The notes: a model not told the origin generated them from the letters alone. A DNA stretch of 6,393 nt from Bacteroidales bacterium (GCA_031273515.1 JAISRU010000046.1:1-6393); one strand, 5' to 3'. Counted from the first letter of the stretch, positions 1 to 5,673 are shown. Translations and numbers: made by a program.

Positions 1-88
1 CAATCAACACAATCAGCAGACTTATCATCAACATAATAAGCAATGTGGAAATAATTCTGTGATTGTTGTAAAAATGCTTAATATTCAT
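1..88 (-). CDS. N-terminus of a membrane-targeted protein, runs off the left edge
   Basis: An ATG at 86-88 on the minus strand opens a frame with no stop to the window edge (29 codons). The visible start is MNIKHFYNNHRIIS followed by a hydrophobic run (TLLIMLMISLLIVLI), which is either a signal peptide or an N-terminal transmembrane anchor with a positively charged, inside-facing leader. The ATG lies only 8 bp past the stop of the upstream barrel protein on the same strand, so the two are probably co-transcribed. The family cannot be recognised from 29 residues. An envelope location is likely; the function is unknown. Confidence 0.55.
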   Translation of the reverse strand, partial: MNIKHFYNNHRIISTLLIMLMISLLIVLI

Positions 89-96
89 AGTTCGAT

Positions 97-654
97 TTAA
101 AAGGTTACGCCTACTTTTACAATAACGCCCAATGGGAATTTGTCTACAGGGTCTTTCTCCGTAATCTGATACGGGTTAAATCCGTCGTGATCATACACTG
201 TGCGGGAATAGGTTTCATAATAACGATATGCCATAAAAAAAATGCCGGAAGAAAAAGAAAATTTATGTTTCCGAAAACCGGCAGTTAAAGTGGAATAAAA
301 TCCGCCTCCGTTTGTAAGCATCAGGCCTCCGACAGCCGTATTGATAAAAGGAGCATATTTGCCGACAGAAAAATAATGCCTGTAATTTACATAAACAGGA
401 GTATAAATGTCGTCATTTCCAAAAACTCCTATGCCAAGTCCAAGCCCTATGGCATGTCTGCCGTCGAGAATAATTCCGTTCACGACAGTATGTTCCATGC
501 TGAAATGTGCGTAGTTAGCTGTCAAACCGCTCTCGAAAATCACAGTATATTTAACATGCTGTGGTGGTGGGATTTCTTCCTGTTCCTGTGCCTGCATCAG
601 AGGCATGCAAAAGAGCAATGACAATCCTGCTATTGTCACTTTCATTGATTTCAT
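97..654 (-). CDS. Outer-membrane beta-barrel protein (downstream paralogue)
   Basis: Predicted secreted protein of 185 residues. The frame is open up to a TTG at 697-699, but the signal peptide (MKVTIAGLSLLFCMPLMQAQ, cleavage near QAQ-EQ) begins at ATG 654 or ATG 645. I take 654. The mature part alternates aromatic and small residues as in a small beta-barrel. It carries the block HAIGLGLGIGVFG...YTPVYVNYRHYF and ends in VKVGVTF, a terminal Phe typical of barrel proteins inserted by the BAM machinery. It is clearly paralogous to the gene just upstream (701-1294): the blocks VNG, IYTPV..NYR.YF, GGL and the C-terminus all align. The two are separated by 46 bp on the same strand, which suggests duplication within one operon. 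The role (adhesin, porin-like or structural) cannot be told. Confidence is high for coding and location, low for function. Confidence 0.82.
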   Translation of the reverse strand: MKSMKVTIAGLSLLFCMPLMQAQEQEEIPPPQHVKYTVIFESGLTANYAHFSMEHTVVNGIILDGRHAIGLGLGIGVFGNDDIYTPVYVNYRHYFSVGKYAPFINTAVGGLMLTNGGGFYSTLTAGFRKHKFSFSSGIFFMAYRYYETYSRTVYDHDGFNPYQITEKDPVDKFPLGVIVKVGVTF

Positions 655-700
655 CTTGTTCTGTTTTTGTGATTTAATAAAATTCTCAATCAAAAGCAAA

Positions 701-1294
701 CTAAAATGTCAATCCGATTTTGATAGTAATCCCAAAAGGAAAACGCATTTTGGTATCTTTCTCTCGTCTCCAAGATACCACATCTCTGCCAAGATAAGGA
801 TCATAGTTTCGATACTCTTTATCGACATACTCCGATCCTTGAAACATCATCAAAGTAAGTCCTGATGCAAAAGAAAAATTTCCTGCTTTAAATCCTGATG
901 TAAAGGAAGTAACCAAGCCTCCTGATTCCGAGAAAAGAAGTCCTCCGATAGTGGCATTGATGTGAGGAGAAAACAGTTTCTTGGGTTTGAAATACAGTCG
1001 ATAATTAAAGAAAACAGGCGTGTACATTGTTTCGTCGGAATAACGATAGAAAGCTCCTCCGATACCAATACCAATCCCAAAATGATGTTGCCTGTCGATA
1101 GAAACTCCATTGACAAACGTTACTTCTGTAGCTATTCCCTGCGCATAAGGACTGCCCGCTACACATCCAAATTCGCTAAGGTTGGAATAACGAATCTTTT
1201 CATTTTCCTGTGCCTTATCTTTCTCCTGCGCTTGCGTCCATGATGAATAACCAAGCAGGAATACAACTAATAATAAACTGATTTTTGCTCGCAT
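701..1294 (-). CDS. Outer-membrane beta-barrel protein (upstream paralogue)
   Basis: Protein of 197 residues with a clean signal peptide (MRAKISLLLVVFLLGYSSWT-QAQ, cleavage before EKDK) followed by a charged linker. The rest is barrel-like: VNGVSIDRQHHFGIGIGIGG, YTPVFFNYRLYF, NATIGGLLFSESGG, and a C-terminal strand ending in KIGLTF, with the terminal Phe expected of outer-membrane barrels. The ATG at 1292-1294 is preceded by an A/G-rich leader (CAAGGGAAATT), and no better start exists upstream. It is the first gene of the minus-strand group 1294 to 1 and the paralogue of the gene at 97-654. The upstream copy has a longer loop near the C-terminus (around VDKEYRNYDPYLGRDVVSW). I do not recognise a specific named family beyond a generic outer-membrane beta-barrel domain. 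No convincing -7 box was found upstream. Confidence 0.83.
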   Translation of the reverse strand: MRAKISLLLVVFLLGYSSWTQAQEKDKAQENEKIRYSNLSEFGCVAGSPYAQGIATEVTFVNGVSIDRQHHFGIGIGIGGAFYRYSDETMYTPVFFNYRLYFKPKKLFSPHINATIGGLLFSESGGLVTSFTSGFKAGNFSFASGLTLMMFQGSEYVDKEYRNYDPYLGRDVVSWRREKDTKMRFPFGITIKIGLTF

Positions 1295-1445
1295 AATTCT
1301 GTGTTTTAATTTCCCTTGATAACGAATTTCTAAATGGAAAATTGTATTCGAATTGAGAATTGTCTGCGGACGCTTTTGTATTGAACTGTAATTTATATTT
1401 CAGCTACGCTCAATATCCATCTGATTAAATGATTGACATGGTTTT

Positions 1446-1521
1446 CTTTGTGTACTTTGCGCCTTCTTTGCAGTTAAAGAATTTTTTGGAGACCGCAAAG
1501 TTTCTCGCAAAGAACGCAAAG
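1446..1521. repeat. REP-like imperfect inverted repeat of CTTTG/CAAAG units
   Basis: Three CTTTG cores (starting 1446, 1455 and 1466) face three CAAAG cores (ending 1500, 1512 and 1521) across a 21-bp spacer containing TTAAAGAATTTTTTGG. The strongest pairing is CTTTGCG (1455-1461) with CGCAAAG (1506-1512). Core spacings are 9 and 11 bp on the left and 12 and 9 bp on the right, so the long hairpin is imperfect. It resembles a palindromic intergenic repeat. No function can be assigned. Confidence 0.55.
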
Positions 1522-1591
1522 AAAAAAAATCTGTGTTCATCTGCCTAATCTGGTACGCTAAAAATAATCACCCGAATAGCATGAAAAAAAA

Positions 1592-1622
1592 TCTCAATTC
1601 TCAATTCTCAATTCTCAATTCT
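1592..1622. repeat. 7-bp tandem repeat (TCTCAAT, 4.4 copies)
   Basis: Perfect units TCTCAAT at 1592, 1599, 1606 and 1613, followed by the partial unit TCT. The array ends 6 bp before the TACTTTTG -7 box at 1629 and covers the place where a -33 element would lie. Copy number could change by replication slippage. Confidence 0.85.
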
Positions 1623-1628
1623 TTTATG

Positions 1629-1636
1629 TACTTTTG
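1629..1636 (+). promoter_or_regulatory. Bacteroidota -7 box (TACTTTTG) for the 1813 gene
   Basis: TACTTTTG matches the Bacteroidota consensus TAnnTTTG. The start of transcription would be near 1642, giving a leader of about 170 nt before the ATG at 1813. No TTTG -33 box is visible about 20 bp upstream, because that interval is inside the TCTCAAT array, so the promoter may be weak. Confidence 0.5.
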
Positions 1637-1711
1637 CAGAATAAAAATTGCACTTGTAAATTGAAGTCAATCGCGAATACGACGTTTGTTTTGTGAATAC
1701 ATTGCCGGAAA

Positions 1712-1742
1712 AAGCGAAGAACAAGCGAAGAACAAGTTGTTC
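1712..1742. repeat. 11-bp tandem duplication plus small palindrome in the leader
   Basis: AAGCGAAGAAC occurs at 1712-1722 and again directly at 1723-1733. It runs into the perfect palindrome GAACAAGTTGTTC (1730-1742). It lies inside the predicted untranslated leader of the 1813 gene and could form a small hairpin or a protein-binding site. No known element is recognised. Confidence 0.5.
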
Positions 1743-1812
1743 CGTCTATGGAAGAATAAAAAGAAATTAAAACGAAAACATATTATAATCAACAATTCAA
1801 AATTTAACAACG

Positions 1813-2313
1813 ATGAAGAAAACAAGTAAAATTATCGGATTAAGTGCAGCGATTATGCTCACTGTAACGGCTGTAGTCTTAGGCATTTCTTATGTTTATT
1901 GCCTTTTCCATGAACTTCTGCATACTCCGCCGGTTGCAGTCCAAAAAGACACCGTATTTGTGGTGAAGGAAATAAATTCTTACAATCCGAATGCAGAGCA
2001 TCCTGAAAGTAAGATATATTATAATTTCTACAACACAGCAAATCTTCGGTTAGTATCGGACACTGTCTTTGAGATAATGTACAAAGAAAAAGAACGGGAA
2101 GAGGTAAACAATCTTCGGATGATAGAGCAAACAATGAACAATCTCAGGATTATAGAGCAGACAACCCCAAAGACGTTTCAAATTCCACCTCCTTTGCCCT
2201 ATCCGGACACGCTCCCAAAGACGACACTCAAGGATAGAAAGCAGATTATAAATGATATGCAAAATCAGTTACAGTCTATGAAAGAAGCTATAATAAGCAG
2301 ACAAAAAAAGTAA
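1813..2313 (+). CDS. Membrane-anchored protein of unknown function with a duplicated motif
   Basis: Protein of 166 residues beginning MKKTSKIIGLSAAIML. Residues about 7-31 form one hydrophobic segment after a Lys-rich start, so it is probably a single-pass inner-membrane protein with the rest in the periplasm; no lipobox is seen. The middle is polar. At residues 99-118 the unit NNLRMIEQTM is followed directly by NNLRIIEQTT, and a weaker relative, NLRLVSDT, lies at 77-84. Then come a Pro-rich stretch (IPPPLPYPDTLP, 124-135) and a charged helical tail (to QKK). The start is chosen because the ATG at 1813 follows an A/T-rich leader typical of the phylum and the frame begins with a membrane anchor. 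It is monocistronic, between two related intergenic repeats. I do not recognise a family. Confidence 0.72.
   Translation: MKKTSKIIGLSAAIMLTVTAVVLGISYVYCLFHELLHTPPVAVQKDTVFVVKEINSYNPNAEHPESKIYYNFYNTANLRLVSDTVFEIMYKEKEREEVNNLRMIEQTMNNLRIIEQTTPKTFQIPPPLPYPDTLPKTTLKDRKQIINDMQNQLQSMKEAIISRQKK
2107..2166 (+). repeat. 30-bp in-frame tandem duplication
   Basis: Two adjacent 30-bp units (2107-2136 and 2137-2166) differ at only a few positions, several of them synonymous (for example CTT/CTC and CAA/CAG). They encode the two ten-residue units in the 1813 protein. The 9-mer AATCTTCGG of the first unit is also found at 2040-2048, which hints at an older third unit. Confidence 0.85.
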
Positions 2314-2432
2314 TTGAGAATTGCGCAAAGCGACGATTATTGTCTTGAACTCTGATTTATCTGATTGACTATGATTATTTTCTTTTGTCATTTCCTTTAT
2401 TCACCCGAATGGTAATTCTCGATTCTCAATTA
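2311..2432. repeat. Mosaic intergenic repeat, copy B, with terminal inverted repeats
   Basis: TAATTGAGAAT (2311-2321, overlapping the stop codon of the 1813 gene) and its perfect complement ATTCTCAATTA (2422-2432) bound about 122 bp. Inside are TCTTGAACTCTGATTTATC (from 2343) and CACCCGAAT (2402-2410). The layout matches copy A at 1351-1622. The first 24 bp of the inner motif differ by one base from 5411-5434. The right end touches the IS1 remnant. Confidence 0.6.
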
Positions 2433-2790
2433 GTTTACGCTTGTTCATCTCAAAATAAGTTTACTTCCCGACGCCAGCAGACACATGCAATTTTCCAACA
2501 TCTTTGCCGACTTGGTAAAACAAAGTGTCTTTCTGCCCAATCGTTTCAACCATATTCGTAACGTCAGGTTGTTGCGTTCTATATGATTTGTACAACGAGG
2601 ATAAATCCTGTGAACATCATTTCCCAGTAAATTCTTGTACAGATTCAGTTTATCTGTATAAATATGTCCGGGATTGAGGTTGTTTAATGTATCCACTACC
2701 TGTTTATACAACTGTTTTTACAATATCTACAAATCATAATTGCTTCAATTAAAATCATTTATTGCAATAAGCGACAAATGGTACACTACG
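2430..2790 (-). mobile_element. Internally deleted IS1-family element
   Basis: On the minus strand this reads as an IS1 element lacking its middle. The left end, (C)GTAGTGTACCATTTGTCGC, starts at 2790. Then, 53 bp in, comes an ATG with a zinc-finger-like start, followed after a deletion by the C-terminal transposase half. The transposase stop (TGA, 2445-2447) is followed by a degenerate inverted end, TAGTTTACGCTTGTTC read on the plus strand from about 2431. A stop about 15 bp from the tip is what E. coli IS1 shows. Only about 360 bp remain, against roughly 700-800 bp for a full IS1 element. No target duplication is evident. The exact left boundary (about 2430) is approximate. Confidence 0.65.
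2445..2737 (-). pseudogene. Broken IS1-family transposase (N-terminal scrap plus C-terminal half)
   Basis: The ATG at 2735-2737 gives MICRYCKNSCINR and then a stop (2696-2698). CxxC plus a further Cys fits the zinc-finger start of IS1 InsA-type proteins. In another frame, up to 2711, the C-terminal half follows: IYTDKLNLYKNLL, then HIERNNLTLR and RLGRKTLCFTKSA, ending with TGA at 2445. This corresponds to the end of InsB, including the second catalytic Asp (YTD) and the catalytic Glu (IER). The finger knuckle, the helix-turn-helix and the region of the first catalytic Asp are deleted, and the two parts are out of frame, so it cannot be active. The family call is confident from the ERNNLTLR...GRKTLCF signature. 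Confidence 0.85.
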
Positions 2791-2932
2791 TAGAGCATTT
2801 GCCCCTTTTTATCGCTTCTAACGAACGATCTTTCCTTCGATGATATTTTACTACCCCTGTTTTTATTCTATCAAATGTTTTATCTGCCAATTTATCAATC
2901 TCTTACAAAATAAGCGACAAATGGTACACTAC
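2766..2932. repeat. 24-bp perfect direct repeat of the IS end sequence
   Basis: Positions 2766-2789 and 2909-2932 are identical over 24 bp (core GCGACAAATGGTACACTAC), 143 bp apart start to start. On the minus strand each reads as an IS1-type end (GTAGTGTACCATTTGTCGC). The outer copy has the intact GG tip at 2932-2933. Confidence 0.9.
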
Positions 2933-2933
2933 C
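2790..2933. mobile_element. Candidate MITE-like unit of 144 bp beside the IS1 remnant
   Basis: The right tip on the minus strand is GGTAGTGTACCATTTGTCGC from 2933. The left tip on the plus strand, GTAGAGCATTTGCCCC from 2791, aligns with it if three bases are skipped (GTAG.G...CATTTG.C.C). That makes a short non-autonomous element with imperfect terminal inverted repeats. It abuts the IS1 remnant tip to tip at 2789/2790, where CTACGTAG (2786-2793) is palindromic. Its right end lies 13 bp beyond the apt stop codon. The alternative is simply a second, badly decayed IS end. Confidence 0.45.
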
Positions 2934-2946
2934 GGCTTCATCTTGC

Positions 2947-3519
2947 TTATATTTGTATTAAAGACAGGATATGACTGTCGGGAATACCTGTTTTTTCAAT
3001 CAGATGACGTCTTCCTTCCAGACTTTTTATTTCAAGCAGAAAGGCAAAACAGAGTTTTCTTTCTTCGAGAGGTCTCCATTTTCCTTTTTCGGAAGCGCTT
3101 GCTAACATACGGTACACTGCTTCTGCCGTACCTCCTGTTGCAAGGACGTCGTCAAAGATAACAATGTCATCGTAGTTTGCTATCAGAGAGGTATCCATGC
3201 TGATGCTTCCCACGCCGTATTCCAACTCGTAGTCTGCGTTTTCTATCGACTCATAAGGAGGCAGTTTTCCTTTTTTCCGCACAGGAACACAACCCGCACA
3301 CACAGACGCGGCGATAATTCCACCCATGAGAAATCCACGCGCTTCGACGCATACTATCTTGGAGGGAAAGGGCATGATTTGCTTAATCATTATAGCCAGA
3401 TCTGCGCTTGCCGCGCGTAAGGCTTGCCAATTGGACAACAAAGGATTGATGTCCTGAAAAATTACGTCCTGTTTGGGGAAACCTTCATACGGACGGATAA
3501 AATTAAGATATTTATTCAT
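2947..3519 (-). CDS. apt: Adenine phosphoribosyltransferase
   Basis: Cytosolic purine-salvage enzyme (EC 2.4.2.7) converting adenine and PRPP to AMP and pyrophosphate. It has 190 residues, close to the 170-185 usual for Apt. Visible signatures are: FIRPYEGFPKQDVIFQDINPLL at the N-terminus (like the FPKPGILFRDVTPLL region of Apt); VEARGFLMG (58-66); VPVRKKGKLP (78-87); YELEYG (97-102); and the PRPP-binding motif IVIFDDVLATGGTAEA (119-134). A short charged insertion (about 142-155, SEKGKWRPLEER) and the C-terminus SLIQI differ from the common forms. The ATG (3517-3519) lies inside the end of the ABC ATPase gene: 8 bp, ATGAATAA, are shared, so translation is probably coupled. Downstream are only mobile-element relics. 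All catalytic motifs are intact, so it is expected to be active. Confidence 0.93.
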   Translation of the reverse strand: MNKYLNFIRPYEGFPKQDVIFQDINPLLSNWQALRAASADLAIMIKQIMPFPSKIVCVEARGFLMGGIIAASVCAGCVPVRKKGKLPPYESIENADYELEYGVGSISMDTSLIANYDDIVIFDDVLATGGTAEAVYRMLASASEKGKWRPLEERKLCFAFLLEIKSLEGRRHLIEKTGIPDSHILSLIQI

Positions 3520-4429
3520 TTCTTTCTGTTTTCATTAGTTGTATAAAACAATCTTCGATGGTTGGACTTATTTGTTGTATGTCCTTCATGGCAAGGGGGA
3601 TGGTATCGAGATAAGCATAGAGGTCTTGTTCATCCTGCCGACTGTTCAAGACCACATTCAGATGTTGTCCTGCCGTATAGACGTCCTTTGCCTGTTTGAA
3701 GTCTTTCATATATTGCAGCATTCGATACATATCGTCGGCAGAAACGGCATACAAACACCCGGTATACTGTTCACGGATTTGCTGTGGCGTATTGCTGCCC
3801 AATAGTTTACCGTCCTGTATAAGTCCAACTCTGTTGCAAAGCGTGGCTTCTTCCATGTAAGAAGTGGAAACAAAGACGCTGATATTTTCTGCTTTCAACA
3901 AAGTGAGAATATCCCAGAGTTCGCCGCGGGAAACAGGATCGACTCCCGTTGTAGGTTCGTCAAAGAAGAGTATTTCGGGTTTGTGGATCAGCGCACAGCA
4001 AAGGGCAAGTTTTTGTTTCATGCCTCCGGACAAAGCGGCGGCTTTTCTTCTTTTAAAGGGCAGCAGGTGTTGCCAGACAGGAGCAATCAGACGATAGTTT
4101 TTTCGAATACTTTCTCCGTATAGCCGTGCAAAAAATTCCAGATTTTCCATGCAGTTCAAATCGCCGTACAGGGAAAACTGTCCGGGAAGATAACCGATGA
4201 TGCGACGTATTTGTTTATAATCTTTTTTCAGATCGTATCCGTTAATCAGGGCGGTGCCGCTGTCGGGCGACAAAAGTGTTACAAGGACATTAAACAGGGT
4301 TGATTTTCCTGCGGCGTCGGGACCTATCAGTCCGAAAAGTTCTCCCTTTTCTATCGAAAGACTGATGTCGCGCAAAGCCTGTTTCGACCCGAATGCCTTT
4401 GAGATACCAATCACTTCGACAGGGTTCAT
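3512..4429 (-). CDS. ABC exporter ATP-binding protein, YbhF N-terminal-domain type
   Basis: Cytoplasmic ATPase of 305 residues with one nucleotide-binding domain. Motifs: Walker A GPDAAGKST (36-44); Q-loop Gln84 in GYLPGQFSLYGDL; signature LSGGMKQKLAL (133-143); Walker B ILFFDEPTTGVDP with Glu158 (153-165). The switch region reads VSTSYMEEA, with Ser190 where most ABC ATPases have the H-loop His. The same STSY is, from memory, present in the first of the two domains of E. coli YbhF, so this looks like a stand-alone version of that half. The C-terminal end (SPTIEDCFIQLM, 288-299) is the usual tail of drug/Na+-type exporters. The start overlaps the adaptor stop by ATGA (4426-4429). Its expected partners, a second ATPase and YbhS/YbhR-like permeases, are not in the window; apt follows instead. 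Confidence 0.9.
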   Translation of the reverse strand: MNPVEVIGISKAFGSKQALRDISLSIEKGELFGLIGPDAAGKSTLFNVLVTLLSPDSGTALINGYDLKKDYKQIRRIIGYLPGQFSLYGDLNCMENLEFFARLYGESIRKNYRLIAPVWQHLLPFKRRKAAALSGGMKQKLALCCALIHKPEILFFDEPTTGVDPVSRGELWDILTLLKAENISVFVSTSYMEEATLCNRVGLIQDGKLLGSNTPQQIREQYTGCLYAVSADDMYRMLQYMKDFKQAKDVYTAGQHLNVVLNSRQDEQDLYAYLDTIPLAMKDIQQISPTIEDCFIQLMKTERNE

Positions 4430-5346
4430 ATCGACTGTTTGCTTGTTTTTCCAAAAACGACCTCGCCCGGCATACCTGTTTTAATGCTGCCGTCGTTTTC
4501 GACTTTGATTTTAACGGCATAGACCAAATTCACCCGTTCTTTTCGGGTTTGTATCATTTTGGGGGTAAATTCCGGTTCGGACGAAATCCATGTTACTGTT
4601 CCGGCATATTTTTTCAGATTGTTTTCCTCGTCGATATACACCGAACAGGAACTGCCAAGAATCACTGACGAAAGTTGATCTTCGGTTACATAGACTTTCA
4701 GCGTCATGCCCGACAGGTCAGCAATCCGCACGAGGGGATATCCTGCTGTCGTCAGTTCGTAACGATTGACGTATTTCGACGCCACCACCCCATTCACAGG
4801 ACTTGTTATGACGCATTTAGACAAAATGTCGTTAAGTTGATAGAGTTGCAGATAGAGTTGTTCGACCTGCATAGCCGACAATCGGACGGAAGCAGAGAAG
4901 GATGCTTTTTGTTTGCTTACAGCTTCTTCCAGAGTTTGTTGTCGATCAAGCAAACTGTCCCTGATTTGTCGAAGCTGTTCCGACGCATGATCATCAATTA
5001 TTCCCATCGCGCTTATTCCTCGACGAACATCCGACAGACTGTCGTTTAGCAGTCTGAATATCTTGGGGACTGTCGTATATTGCGTCCAGAAGGCTTCTAT
5101 TTGGAGGGATATTTTCTGTTTTTGGATAGCCAATGCAGTGGTATCGATAGAGGCGATATACTGTCCGACGCTTAGCGAAGCGCCTTCTTCTACTGCGAAA
5201 TCGGTAATAATTCCATCATGTTGAGCAGAGATTACAAATTCATCCGCTTCGAACGAGCCGTAAGCATCCACATCTATATCGCGAGTGGAACATGCGCACA
5301 AACACGCAACTAACAAGAAAATACTGTATCTAAAACAAGAGTCCAT
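4426..5346 (-). CDS. HlyD/YbhG-type periplasmic adaptor lipoprotein
   Basis: Membrane-fusion (adaptor) protein of 306 residues that would link an inner-membrane ABC exporter to an outer-membrane channel. The N-terminus MDSCFRYSIFLLVACLCACS is a lipoprotein signal, with LVAC (Cys15) or LCAC (Cys19) as lipobox. Next is the first half of the lipoyl domain (SAQHDGIITDFAVEEGASLSVGQ, 40-62), then a helical hairpin (about 73-175) rich in Gln and Leu, then the second lipoyl half (ITSPVNGVVASKYV, 180-193) and a beta-barrel (LKVYVTEDQL). The stretch FTPKMIQTRKERVNLVYAVKI (260-280) and KTGMPGEV (289-296) are typical of YbhG-like adaptors. It is the first gene of an operon with the ATPase (ATGA overlap) and apt. 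The start at 5346 is the only Met before the signal. No clear promoter was found. Confidence 0.9.
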   Translation of the reverse strand: MDSCFRYSIFLLVACLCACSTRDIDVDAYGSFEADEFVISAQHDGIITDFAVEEGASLSVGQYIASIDTTALAIQKQKISLQIEAFWTQYTTVPKIFRLLNDSLSDVRRGISAMGIIDDHASEQLRQIRDSLLDRQQTLEEAVSKQKASFSASVRLSAMQVEQLYLQLYQLNDILSKCVITSPVNGVVASKYVNRYELTTAGYPLVRIADLSGMTLKVYVTEDQLSSVILGSSCSVYIDEENNLKKYAGTVTWISSEPEFTPKMIQTRKERVNLVYAVKIKVENDGSIKTGMPGEVVFGKTSKQSI

Positions 5347-5410
5347 AAAACTGAATATGTTTTTTTATTCTTCAAAACGATACTCCTGTGTATTTATTGT
5401 TGTAGCTTCG

Positions 5411-5448
5411 TCTTGAACTGTGATTTATCTGATTAACTGATTGACATG
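5411..5448. repeat. Intergenic repeat, inner motifs only (copy C)
   Basis: Positions 5411-5434 match 2343-2366 at 23 of 24 bases (TCTTGAACTGTGATTTATC...). Positions 5429-5448 match 1421-1440 at 19 of 20 (CTGATTAACTGATTGACATG). Here both motifs are joined, without the AATTGAGAATTG ends seen in copies A and B. Confidence 0.7.
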
Positions 5449-5524
5449 ATTAAATAATTGGAAATTGTAGGGCGCATTCCGTAGGTATGCATCCAAATAA
5501 TTGAAAGCCGAACACGGTGCTTTT

Positions 5525-5547
5525 GGCTACGTCAATTCGATGTAGTC
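5525..5547. other. Short hairpin with G-U pairs
   Basis: GGCTACGTC (5525-5533) can pair with CGATGTAGTC (pairing 5539-5547) around a 5-nt loop: nine consecutive pairs including two G-U pairs, as RNA of the plus strand. There is no T-run, so it is not an intrinsic terminator. Role unknown. Confidence 0.35.
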
Positions 5548-5620
5548 AAATGCATCATCCCTCTTTAAAATTGTAGAAAAAAATCCAATAATTTATTTAG
5601 GACATCTGAAGCTAATATAA

Positions 5621-5648
5621 ACATTACTCCAATTTCATGGAGTAATGT
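5621..5648. repeat. Perfect palindrome, probably two outward-facing IS ends
   Basis: ACATTACTCCA (5621-5631) and TGGAGTAATGT (5638-5648) are perfect complements around a 6-nt loop. Read as IS tips, GGAGTAATGT starts at 5639 for the transposase to the right and the same tip faces left, ending at 5630, with 8 bp (AATTTCAT) between. The sequence after 5639 (TAATG...TTTATTGAT) resembles IS1 ends. It could instead act as a hairpin or terminator upstream of the transposase. Confidence 0.55.
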
Positions 5649-5673
5649 CATTTATTTATTGATTTTATTTTTG

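Larger units (their letters stand above)
1351..1622. repeat. Mosaic intergenic repeat, copy A
   Basis: This gene-free stretch (1295-1812 has no credible ORF) starts with AATTGAGAATTG at 1351 and ends in the inverted form ATTCTCAATTCT at 1622. Inside are TTGAACTGTAATTTAT (1381-1396), CTGATTAAATGATTGACATG (1421-1440), a CTTTG/CAAAG hairpin block (1446-1521) and CACCCGAAT (about 1570-1577). The same modules in the same order, minus the hairpin block, occur in copy B at 2311-2432. The two inner motifs recur at 5411-5448. This is probably a non-coding dispersed repeat of the genome. Confidence 0.6.
5347..5620. other. Intergenic region upstream of the adaptor operon
   Basis: No credible ORF. It holds a copy of the inner motifs of the intergenic repeat (5411-5448), two AAATAATTG 9-mers (5452-5460 and 5495-5503) flanking a GTAGGGCGCATTCCGTAGG stretch, and a 9-bp stem with G-U pairs at 5525-5547. 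The promoter of the minus-strand operon must lie here, but no clean TAnnTTTG box is visible on that strand. Confidence 0.5.

Noticed and set aside
655..699. Extended TTG start of the downstream barrel protein
   Set aside because: It would place 15 polar residues before the signal peptide; the ATG at 654 (or 645) gives a normal one.
605..865. 86-codon open frame on the plus strand between the barrel genes
   Set aside because: Antisense to two well-supported genes and without family features.
2766..2932. Possible two-repeat CRISPR remnant
   Set aside because: Only two copies 143 bp apart, no cas genes, and the repeat matches the tip of an IS1-family element.
2937..2943. TTCATCT, matching 2444-2450, as a target duplication of the IS1 remnant
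   Set aside because: The left copy lies inside the transposase stop region and the degenerate IS end, so it cannot be flanking target DNA; 7 bp may be chance.
4675..5049. 124-codon open frame on the plus strand
   Set aside because: Antisense to the adaptor gene, no recognisable family or start signal; a shadow of real coding sequence.
5460..5560. Possible small gene on the minus strand (frame containing VAKSTVFGFQLFGC)
   Set aside because: Short, no plausible start codon context, and the region consists of intergenic repeat-like sequence.
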